Of a stretch of 64,000 bases of DNA, positions 55,750-64,000 are shown piece after piece. Each line of letters starts with the position of its first letter. The first letter of the stretch is position 1. Origin of the DNA: Betaproteobacteria bacterium (GTDB lineage: Bacteria; Pseudomonadota; Gammaproteobacteria; Burkholderiales; Casimicrobiaceae); NCBI GenBank assembly GCA_016720425.1, contig JADKKQ010000003.1, positions 434,001 through 498,000 on the forward strand, written 5' to 3'. A program made the translations under genes and the position numbers. The notes beneath the pieces are model-generated. The model made no database searches and was not told the DNA's origin. It worked only from the letters and a program-made list of their open reading frames with translations.

Positions 55750-56940
55750 TCAACCCGCCCTGCCCGCCAGCCAGGCGCCGAGGCGCTCGACGCCCAGCGC
55801 CAGCCGCGCGGCATCGATCGTGTAGGCGAAGCGGACGTGCTCGGACGCACGATGGCGGCCGAAATCGATCCCCGGCGTGAACGCGACGCCGCAGCCTTCC
55901 AGCGCTTCGCGGCAGAACCGCTGGCTGTCGGCGGAAAAGCGCGAGCTGTCGGCGTAGACGAAGAACCCGCCGGTGGGCGTGACCGGGATGCCGAAGCCCA
56001 ACGCGCGCAGCGCCGGGACCAGCGCGTCGCGCCGCGCCTGAAACGCCTGCCGCCGCTCTTCGAGGAGCGCGGTGGTCGCGGGCTCGAAGCAGGCCAGTGC
56101 GGCGCGCTGCGACACGGTGGCCGGGCAGATGTAGAGGTTCTGTGCGAGCTTCTCGAGGTCGCGCACGTGGCGTTCGGGGGCGACGACCCAGCCGAGGCGC
56201 CAGCCCGTCATGTTGAAGTACTTCGAGAAGCTCGAGACGACGAACAGCTCGGCGGCGTGCGGGCCGACGAGTTCCAGCGCCGAGCGCGGCGCACCGGCGT
56301 AGGACAGCCCCAGATAGATCTCGTCGACGATCAGCCGGCCACCGCGGCGCGCGACCGCATCGGCGATCGACCGCATCTCGTCCGGCATGACCATCGTCCC
56401 GGTCGGGTTCGACGGCGAGGCCAGCAGCACGCCGCGCGTCCGCGGCGTCCAGTGGCGATCGACGAGGTCGGCGGTCAGCTGGTAGCCGGTGTCGGCGCCG
56501 ACGGGGACGCCAAGGGCCTCGCCCTCGACGACGCGGACGAAATTGCGGTTGCACGGATACGACGGATCGGCCATCAGGATGGCGTCGTCGCGGTCGACCA
56601 GCAGCGCCATCACCAGCAGCAGCGCCGCCGAGGAGCCGGCGGTCACGACGATGCGCTCCGGTGCCATCGACACGCCGAACCGGTCCGCGTAGTGGCGGGC
56701 GATCGCCTCGCGCAGCGCGGGCAGGCCCAGCGCCGAGGTGTAGTGGATGTCGCCTTTCGCCAGCGCCGCCTGCGCGGCCGCCAGCACCGGCCCCGGGGTC
56801 GGGAAATCCGGCTCGCCGATTTCCATGTGGACGATGTCGCGGCCGGCGGCGGCGAGCGCGCGGGCCGCGGTCTGCACCTCCATCACCTGGAACGGCGCGA
56901 TGGCGGCGACGCGCGCCGCGGTCGGGAACAGGGCATCCAT
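55750..56940 (-). CDS. Class I/II aminotransferase
   Basis: 396 residues, PLP fold type I. DIVHMEIGEPDFPTPGPVLA, IHYTSALGLPALREAIA, LLASPSNPTGTMV, IVDEIYLGLSY and the PLP Lys in VVSSFSKYFNMTGWRLGWV. It resembles AspC/alanine-type transaminases of Burkholderiales. The substrate is not determinable. Start: ATG at 56938-56940; it is divergent from the DUF4124 gene. Confidence 0.94.
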   Translation of the reverse strand: MDALFPTAARVAAIAPFQVMEVQTAARALAAAGRDIVHMEIGEPDFPTPGPVLAAAQAALAKGDIHYTSALGLPALREAIARHYADRFGVSMAPERIVVTAGSSAALLLVMALLVDRDDAILMADPSYPCNRNFVRVVEGEALGVPVGADTGYQLTADLVDRHWTPRTRGVLLASPSNPTGTMVMPDEMRSIADAVARRGGRLIVDEIYLGLSYAGAPRSALELVGPHAAELFVVSSFSKYFNMTGWRLGWVVAPERHVRDLEKLAQNLYICPATVSQRAALACFEPATTALLEERRQAFQARRDALVPALRALGFGIPVTPTGGFFVYADSSRFSADSQRFCREALEGCGVAFTPGIDFGRHRASEHVRFAYTIDAARLALGVERLGAWLAGRAG

Positions 56941-57052
56941 CGAAAGTCGGGCAGACCGCAGCGCGGGAAAAGCGGTATGTTAACGCTTGTGCCGACCGCC
57001 CCCGCCGCGGCATCGCGCGGCGGACGAAGCCGGCGCGTTCGCCGGATCCCGC

Positions 57053-57595
57053 ATGCCGCCGCCACGCCCACCGTCTCGTCGCCACCATGGCGCGCTTCTC
57101 GCCCTCGCCCTGGCCGGCGCCTGCGGGCCCTTCGCGCTCGCCCCGGCGCGGGCCGAGGTGTTCAAGTGCGCCGGGCCGCAGGCGGTCCCGGTGTACCAGG
57201 ACACGCCCTGCCCGCCGGGCAAGGAGCTGCGCAACTTCCAGACCGACCCGCCGCCGATCACCGTCCTGCCGGGGCCCGAGATCGCGGCCGAGCCGCGCGC
57301 CCCGGCCGAACCGAAGCGCGGCACCCGCGAGGTCGCGCCCGCCAAGGGCACGGCCCCGGCGGGCGAGGCCAAGCCGGGGGCCGACGCCGCCGAGCGGAAG
57401 TTCGTGCGTCCCGGGATGTCCGAAGGCGAAGTCGTCGCCCGGCTCGGGCGGCCCGAGGTCACCAGCCGCGGCAGCAAGCTCGCGGCCGCGCGCTGGACCT
57501 ACCTGCCTTCGGCGGGCGATCCCGACACGATCACGACCATCACCTTTGCCAATGGCGTGGTCGCCAGCGTCGAGCGCAAGGTGTCCAAGCGATGA
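57053..57595 (+). CDS. DUF4124-domain exported protein with SmpA/BamE-like C-terminus
   Basis: 180 residues from the ATG at 57053. A signal peptide ending at PARA precedes EVFKCAGPQAVPVYQDTPCP, the DUF4124 motif with two Cys. After a Pro/Ala linker comes FVRPGMSEGEVVARLGRPE and RWTYLPSAGDPDTITTITF, similar to the BamE/SmpA fold. It is probably periplasmic; function unknown. dtd follows 43 bp downstream. Confidence 0.82.
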   Translation: MPPPRPPSRRHHGALLALALAGACGPFALAPARAEVFKCAGPQAVPVYQDTPCPPGKELRNFQTDPPPITVLPGPEIAAEPRAPAEPKRGTREVAPAKGTAPAGEAKPGADAAERKFVRPGMSEGEVVARLGRPEVTSRGSKLAAARWTYLPSAGDPDTITTITFANGVVASVERKVSKR

Positions 57596-57638
57596 CGCCA
57601 AGCGCGGGGCCTCCGGCAGCGCGCGTCGCCGAGCGCCG

Positions 57639-58091
57639 ATGCGGGCGCTGATCCAGCGCGTCGCCGAGGCCGCCGTGCGCGTCGACGGTCGCGTGGTCGG
57701 CGCGATCGGCCCCGGGCTGCTGGTCCTCGCCGGCATCGCGGCCGACGACACCGCGGCCGACCGCGACTGGCTGGCGCGCAAGATCGTCGCGATGCGCATC
57801 TTCGCCGACGCGGCCGGCGTGATGAATCGCTCGGTGCAGGAGACCGGCGGCGACATCCTCGCGGTCAGCCAGTTCACGCTGTATGCGTCGACGCGCAAGG
57901 GCAACCGTCCGTCGTGGTCGGCGGCCGCTGCCCCAGCCGTCGCCGAGCCCGGATTCGCCGCCCTGGTGGCGACGCTCGCCTCGCTGCTCGGCCGGCCGGT
58001 GCCGACCGGCGTGTTCGGTGCCGACATGGCGGTGAGCCTCGTCAACGACGGCCCGGTGACGGTCTGGCTCGACTCGCGCGCCCGGGAGTGA
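57639..58091 (+). CDS. dtd: D-aminoacyl-tRNA deacylase
   Basis: 150 residues starting MRALIQRVAEAAVRVDGRVV. Active-site motifs SQFTLYASTRKGNRPSW and NDGPVTVWLDS (the Gly-Pro recognition loop) are present. It removes D-amino acids from mischarged tRNA. Start: ATG at 57639; earlier in-frame sequence is a shadow. Confidence 0.96.
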   Translation: MRALIQRVAEAAVRVDGRVVGAIGPGLLVLAGIAADDTAADRDWLARKIVAMRIFADAAGVMNRSVQETGGDILAVSQFTLYASTRKGNRPSWSAAAAPAVAEPGFAALVATLASLLGRPVPTGVFGADMAVSLVNDGPVTVWLDSRARE

Positions 58092-58200
58092 CCCGAGGGG
58101 CGCAGCGGCGGCAGCGCGCGCCGTCGGCTATGATGGCGCCCTGCCCGCCGGGTGCGCCCCGACCCGCGCCCGCCTGCCGCTCGTCCGCCCCCCACCCCCG

Positions 58201-59400
58201 ATGGCCCGCATCCTCGCTCCCCGTCTCGTCCTCTCCGGACTGGCGCTGATCGTCGTCGCCGCGACCGTCGTCTGGGCGCTTCGCCTGCGCGGCGTGACGG
58301 TCGACACGGTGCCGGTCGCCACCCGTGCGCTGCAGCAGACCGTCGTGGTCAGCGGTCGGGTGCTGGCGCCGGCCAAGATCGACATCGGCGCAACCGTCAC
58401 CGCCCGCGTCGCGCGCGTCGCCGTGCAGGAAGGCGATCGCGTCGCCGCCGGCCAGGCGCTGGTCGAACTCGAGCGCAGTGAACTCGCCGCGGCGCTGGCG
58501 CAGGCGGAGGCCGTCGAAGCCGCGGCGCGCACGCGCATCGCGCAGTGGCGCGAGGTCGGCGCGCCCGGCGCGCAGCAGCAGCTGGCGCAGGCCGAGGCGA
58601 ACCTCGCCATCGCCGAAAAGGACGCACGGCGGCAGGAAGATCTCTTCCGCCAGGGTTTCATCGGCGCCGCCCGGCTCGACGAAGTCAGGCGCACGCTGGC
58701 CGTCGCGCAGGCGCAGGCGACGACGGCCCGCGCCAATGCCGCCGCCAACCGTGCCGACGGCAGCGAGCGGCGGCTGCTCGACGACCAGCTGGCCCAGGCC
58801 CGCGCCGCGCGCGAGGCCGCCGCCGCGCGCCTGACGCAGACCCGCATCGTCGCCCCCGCCGCCGGCGTCGTGCTCGACCGGGCCGTCGAGCCCGGCGACG
58901 TCGTGCAGCCCGGCAAGCGCCTGCTGGGCCTGCTGCAGGACGGCGAATTCAAGCTGACCGCGCTGATCGACGAAAAGAACCTCGCGCTGCTGAAGCCCGG
59001 GCAGCCGGCGATCGCTGCGGCCGACGCCTACCCGGCGCAGCGCTTTCGCGCGACGCTCGACTATCTCGCCCCGGGGGTCGACCTGCAGCGCGGCACCGTC
59101 GAAGCCAAGTTCCGGGTGCCCGAGCCCCCGGCGCTGCTGCGCGCCGACATGACCGTCTCGATCGACATCGAGGTGGCCGCGCGGCCGAACGCGCGCGTCG
59201 TCCCGGCGGCGGCGCTGCGCGGACCCGTCGGCGAAGCGCCGTGGGTGCTGGCGCTGCGCGACGGGCGCGCCGAGCGCGTCGCGGTGCGCGCCGGGGCCCG
59301 CAGCGCCGCCGAGGTCGAGATCGAGGACGGTCTCGCCGCCGGCGACGTCGTCATCCTGTCGCCGGGCATCGCCCCCGGCGATCGCGTGCGTCCGCGCTAG
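58201..59400 (+). CDS. Periplasmic adaptor (HlyD/MacA-like) of an ABC exporter
   Basis: 399 residues. An N-terminal anchor (about 8-28), lipoyl halves (TVVVSGRVLAPAKIDIGATV and RIVAPAAGVVLDRAVEPGDV) around an alpha-helical hairpin of about 110 residues rich in Ala and Gln, then beta-barrel and membrane-proximal parts. It is the first gene of a three-gene operon with a FtsX-like permease and an ATPase, the layout of MacAB-type systems. Confidence 0.92.
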   Translation: MARILAPRLVLSGLALIVVAATVVWALRLRGVTVDTVPVATRALQQTVVVSGRVLAPAKIDIGATVTARVARVAVQEGDRVAAGQALVELERSELAAALAQAEAVEAAARTRIAQWREVGAPGAQQQLAQAEANLAIAEKDARRQEDLFRQGFIGAARLDEVRRTLAVAQAQATTARANAAANRADGSERRLLDDQLAQARAAREAAAARLTQTRIVAPAAGVVLDRAVEPGDVVQPGKRLLGLLQDGEFKLTALIDEKNLALLKPGQPAIAAADAYPAQRFRATLDYLAPGVDLQRGTVEAKFRVPEPPALLRADMTVSIDIEVAARPNARVVPAAALRGPVGEAPWVLALRDGRAERVAVRAGARSAAEVEIEDGLAAGDVVILSPGIAPGDRVRPR

Positions 59401-59419
59401 CCGACGGAGCACCGCGGCG

Positions 59420-60646
<1,227 letters not shown>

Positions 60647-60649
60647 GCG

Positions 60650-61378
<729 letters not shown>

Positions 61379-61387
61379 GAAGGGGGT

Positions 61388-61891
61388 CTACTCCTCGAGC
61401 AGCGTGCGCAGCATCCAGGCGTTCTTCTCGTGCACCTGCATCCGCTGCGTCAGCAGGTCGGCGGACGGCTCGTCGTTGACCTTGTCGACCAGCGGAAAGA
61501 CCTTGCGCGCGGTGCGCACGACGGCCTCGTTGCCCTCGACCAGCAGGCGGATCATTTCCGTCGCCTTCGGCACGCCTGCCGTTTCCTCGATCGAGGCGAG
61601 GCGGGAGAACTCGGCGTAGGTGCCCGGTGCCGGGAAGCCCAGCGAGCGGATGCGCTCCGCGATGAGGTCGATCGACAGCCACAGCTCGTTGTACTGGTCC
61701 ATGAACATCACGTGCAGCGTGTTGAACATCGGGCCGGTGACGTTCCAGTGGAAATTGTGGGTCTTGAGGTACACCGTGTAGGTGTCGGCCAGCAGATGCG
61801 ACAGGCCCTCGGCGATGCGCGCGCGGTCCTTCGCGCTGATGCCGGTGTCGATGGCGGGCATCGCCGCCGCCTTGCTCTTGTTCGCCTTCAT
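61388..61891 (-). CDS. dps: DNA starvation/stationary phase protection protein Dps
   Basis: 167 residues from the ATG at 61889-61891, with GGGAG ten bases upstream; an ATG at 61921 would add ten residues. Ferroxidase ligands are in KTHNFHWNVTGPMF (His), FMDQYNELWLSIDLIAERI (Asp, Glu). The Lys-rich N-terminus (MKANKSKAAA) fits DNA binding. It forms 12-mers that sequester iron and protect DNA. Confidence 0.95.
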   Translation of the reverse strand: MKANKSKAAAMPAIDTGISAKDRARIAEGLSHLLADTYTVYLKTHNFHWNVTGPMFNTLHVMFMDQYNELWLSIDLIAERIRSLGFPAPGTYAEFSRLASIEETAGVPKATEMIRLLVEGNEAVVRTARKVFPLVDKVNDEPSADLLTQRMQVHEKNAWMLRTLLEE

Positions 61892-61934
61892 TGTCGGTAC
61901 TCCCATCGTTGCGTTGAACAAACACGGGGTCCGC

Positions 61935-61974
61935 CGGCGGGCGGTCGGGGAATCGCCTCCCCGGTCGCCCGCCG
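61935..61974 (-). terminator. Long hairpin between the pirin and dps genes
   Basis: CGGCGGGCG-GT-CGGGGA and TCCCCG-GT-CGCCCGCCG pair over about 15 bp with a 2x2 internal mismatch and a 6-nt loop, 13 bp after the pirin stop. It is followed on the minus strand by a modestly T-rich GTGTTTGTTC. It is probably a terminator for the pirin gene. Confidence 0.5.
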
Positions 61975-61987
61975 ACGGTCAAGGTGA

Positions 61988-62686
61988 TTACGGCAGGTCG
62001 AACACCAGCACCTCGGCGTCCCGGCCGCCGGCCAGCGCCAGTGCGCTCTCCCCGGTGAGCTTGACCGCGTCGCCCGCGGCGAGTTCGACGCCGTTGGCCG
62101 CGACCCGCCCGCGGGCGACGTGCACGTAGACGCGGCGGCCCGGCGCGATCGCCAGCGCGGCGGCCTCGCTGCCGTCCTGCAGCGTCGCGTAGACGCGGGC
62201 GTCCTGGTGGATGACGACCGAGCCGTCGGCGCCGTCCGGCGAGGCGATCAGCTGCAGCCGGCCGCGTTTCGCCGCGGCCGGAATCGCCTTCTGCTCGTAC
62301 GACGGCGCGATGCCGGTGAACCTGGGCTGGATCCAGATCTGCAGGAAATGCGCCGGCTGCGTCGGCGACGGGTTGTACTCGCTGTGCTGGACGCCGCGGC
62401 CGGCGCTCATCCGCTGCACGTCCCCCGGCACGATGACCGAGCCGTTGCCCATGCTGTCCTTGTGCTCGAGGCTGCCGTCGAGCACGTAGGACACGATCTC
62501 CATGTCACGGTGACCGTGGGTGCCGAAGCCCATCCCGGGCTGCACGCGGTCGTCGTTGATGACCCGCAGCGGGCCGAAGCCCATGTGCGCGGGATCGTGG
62601 TAGTCGGCAAACGAAAAGCTGTGCCAGGAATCCAGCCAGCCGTGATTGGCGTGGCCGCGGTCGGCGGCCCGGCGCAACTCGATCAT
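61988..62686 (-). CDS. Pirin family protein (YhaK/quercetinase-like bicupin)
   Basis: 232 residues. HGWLDSWHSFSFADYHDP, then the metal site GFGTHGHRDMEIVSYVLDG and MSAGRGVQHSEYNPS with three His and one Glu, as in pirins with quercetin 2,3-dioxygenase activity. The C-terminal cupin is shorter of motifs. Biological role unknown. Start: ATG at 62684-62686. Confidence 0.92.
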   Translation of the reverse strand: MIELRRAADRGHANHGWLDSWHSFSFADYHDPAHMGFGPLRVINDDRVQPGMGFGTHGHRDMEIVSYVLDGSLEHKDSMGNGSVIVPGDVQRMSAGRGVQHSEYNPSPTQPAHFLQIWIQPRFTGIAPSYEQKAIPAAAKRGRLQLIASPDGADGSVVIHQDARVYATLQDGSEAAALAIAPGRRVYVHVARGRVAANGVELAAGDAVKLTGESALALAGGRDAEVLVFDLP

Positions 62687-62902
62687 TGCAGTCTCCCGTG
62701 GAATCGCGCGTGCGAAAGGGGCGCCGGCGGCATCCCCAACGTCCCATATGGGGTCGCCGCCGGGCTAAACAACCGGAGCCCCCATCGACGCTGCGCCGCC
62801 GGTCCGCTGCCCGGATCGGCCGCGACCGGCGGGCGTCGCGGGCGAAACTGCGAGGCAGTCTCTGCGCCGGCCCGCGCAGGCTTTCGAGGTCCGGCGCCGG
62901 CG

Positions 62903-64000
62903 TCAGAGCCGGTAGGCGCGCTTGACGAGGCCGTAGGCGAGTTCCGGCGCCAGCTCGAACGCCTCGTCCTCGCCGATCCGGTGCTCGACGGCGAGCGTGG
63001 CCAGGAACCGGCAGTCGATGCGCCGCGCGACGTCGTGCCGGGCGGGAATCGACAGCAGCGCCCGGGTGTCGTCGTTGAAGCCGACGGTGTTGTAGAAGCC
63101 TGCGGTCTCGGTCGCCAGCTGGCGAAAGCGCAGCATGCCTTCCGGGCTGTCGTGGAACCACCACGCCGGGCCGAGGCGCAGGACCGGGTAGTGGCCCGCC
63201 AGCGGCGCCAGCTCGCGCGAGTAGACGTCCTCGTCGAGCGTGAACAGGATGACCGTCAGGTTGCGCTCGTTGCCGAAGCGATCGAGCAACGGCTTCAGCG
63301 CGCGGACGTACTCGGTCGCCATCGGGATGTCGGCGCCCTTGTCGCGGCCGAAGTCGCGGAAGATCGCCGGGTTGTGGTTGCGCATCGAGCCGGGGTGGAT
63401 CTGCAGCACCAGCCCGTCGTCGACGCTCATCCGCGCCATCTCGGTCAGCATCTGGCCGCGGAACTGCTCGGCCTCGGCCGGCGAGATCGTCCCGGCCAGC
63501 GCGCGCTGGAACAGGCGGTCGCAGTCGGCCGCGGTGAGGTCGCAGGTCAACGCCGTCGGATGGCCGTGGTCGGTCGACGTCGCCCCCATCGACTTGAAGT
63601 ACGCGCGGCGGTTGCGGTGCGCGGCGAGGTAGCCCGGCCAGGTGAGGGTGTTCTCGCCGGTCAGCGCGCCGAAGCGCTCGACGTTGTCGCGGAAGCCCTC
63701 GAACTCCGGGTCGACCACCGGGTCGGGGCGGTACGCGGTGACCACGCGCCCCTTCCAGCCGCTGGCGCGGATCTTCTGGTGCTGGGCCAGCGGATCGAGC
63801 GGCGACTCGGTGGTCGCGATCACCTCGATGTTGAAGCGCTCGTACAGCGCCCGCGGCCGGAACGCCGGGGTGGCCAGCGCCGCGTTGATGCGGTCGAAGA
63901 TGCGATCCGCCGATTCCGGCGTCAGCCGCTCGTCGATGCCGAACACCGTGGCGAACGCGTGGTCGAGCCACGTCCGCGTCGGCGTGCCGCGGAACAGGGG
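62903..64000 (-). CDS. uxaC: Uronate isomerase (partial, N-terminus off window)
   Basis: 366 codons are present and open to the edge. WPGYLAAHRNRRAYFKSMGA, TSTDHGHPTALTCDLTAAD, LVLQIHPGSMRNHNP, LGPAWWFHDSPEGMLRF and GFNDDTRALLSIPARHDVAR match UxaC, which isomerises glucuronate to fructuronate. About 100 N-terminal residues are missing (family about 470). The 216-bp gap before the pirin gene contains only a short palindrome CCCATATGGG (62743-62752). Confidence 0.95.
   Translation of the reverse strand, partial: PLFRGTPTRTWLDHAFATVFGIDERLTPESADRIFDRINAALATPAFRPRALYERFNIEVIATTESPLDPLAQHQKIRASGWKGRVVTAYRPDPVVDPEFEGFRDNVERFGALTGENTLTWPGYLAAHRNRRAYFKSMGATSTDHGHPTALTCDLTAADCDRLFQRALAGTISPAEAEQFRGQMLTEMARMSVDDGLVLQIHPGSMRNHNPAIFRDFGRDKGADIPMATEYVRALKPLLDRFGNERNLTVILFTLDEDVYSRELAPLAGHYPVLRLGPAWWFHDSPEGMLRFRQLATETAGFYNTVGFNDDTRALLSIPARHDVARRIDCRFLATLAVEHRIGEDEAFELAPELAYGLVKRAYRL

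Noticed and set aside
58129..58134. Promoter TATGAT before the efflux operon
   Set aside because: A fair -10 hexamer, but no -35 hexamer at 16-18 bp; not strong enough to list.

Overview
The window is GC-rich (about 70%), densely packed bacterial chromosome, most consistent with a betaproteobacterium of the order Burkholderiales. The grounds are the tpiA-secG-tRNA-Leu-nuo order, the rpsF-priB-rpsR-rplI-dnaB cluster, a Bug-type tripartite tricarboxylate transporter, and the protein sequences themselves. No phage, insertion sequence or CRISPR array was seen. Most genes lie on the minus strand.

Region by region. 1-11.3 kb: the complex I operon nuoA-nuoK (nuoK cut by the left edge), led by tpiA, secG and a tRNA-Leu(GAG), probably from a strong sigma-70 promoter before tpiA. 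11.4-15.5 kb: tctC-tctB-tctA and an N-formylglutamate amidohydrolase. 15.5-20.2 kb: a livF-like ATPase and a complete dipeptide-type ABC transporter (two permeases, two ATPases) without a binding protein. 20.2-26.8 kb: a degenerate exonuclease, a CBS/nucleotidyltransferase protein, an acetate-type Na+ symporter with its small partner, an enoyl-CoA hydratase and a cobalamin adenosyltransferase.

26.8-33.9 kb is an apparently undescribed redox-sensing module. A sigma-54 type promoter precedes a receiver protein, a receiver fused to duplicated membrane segments, a membrane-anchored heptaheme cytochrome c and a b-type cytochrome. Convergent to it lie an NtrC-type activator and a histidine kinase whose periplasmic sensor domain carries two c-type heme motifs. 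The kinase operon has an FNR-type box placed exactly as in a class II promoter, followed by a long leader with 60-bp tandem repeats. The implied circuit is: anaerobiosis makes the heme kinase and NtrC regulator, which switch on the sigma-54 cytochrome operon.

34-38.7 kb: fumarylacetoacetate hydrolase, cysS behind a trp-style attenuator with a Cys-codon leader peptide, a GNAT acetyltransferase, an ArnD-like deacetylase and a peroxiredoxin. 38.7-45 kb: a tightly overlapping seven-gene operon (thermostable-hemolysin family protein, AMP-ligase, heme-oxygenase-like diiron oxidase, SDR, TPR lipoprotein-like exported protein, QseB-like regulator, QseC-like kinase), headed by a CTTAA-N6-CTTAA box. 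It looks like a self-regulated biosynthetic pathway of unknown product.

45-64 kb: PIN-PhoH ATPase, a frameshifted SEC-C/glycosyltransferase gene, dnaB, the rplI-rpsR-priB-rpsF cluster, small membrane proteins, a putative aminopeptidase, a TPR-GGDEF diguanylate cyclase, an aminotransferase, a DUF4124 protein, dtd, a MacAB/Lol-type efflux operon, dps, a pirin and uxaC (cut by the right edge). All assignments come from reading motifs and gene context; nothing was searched.
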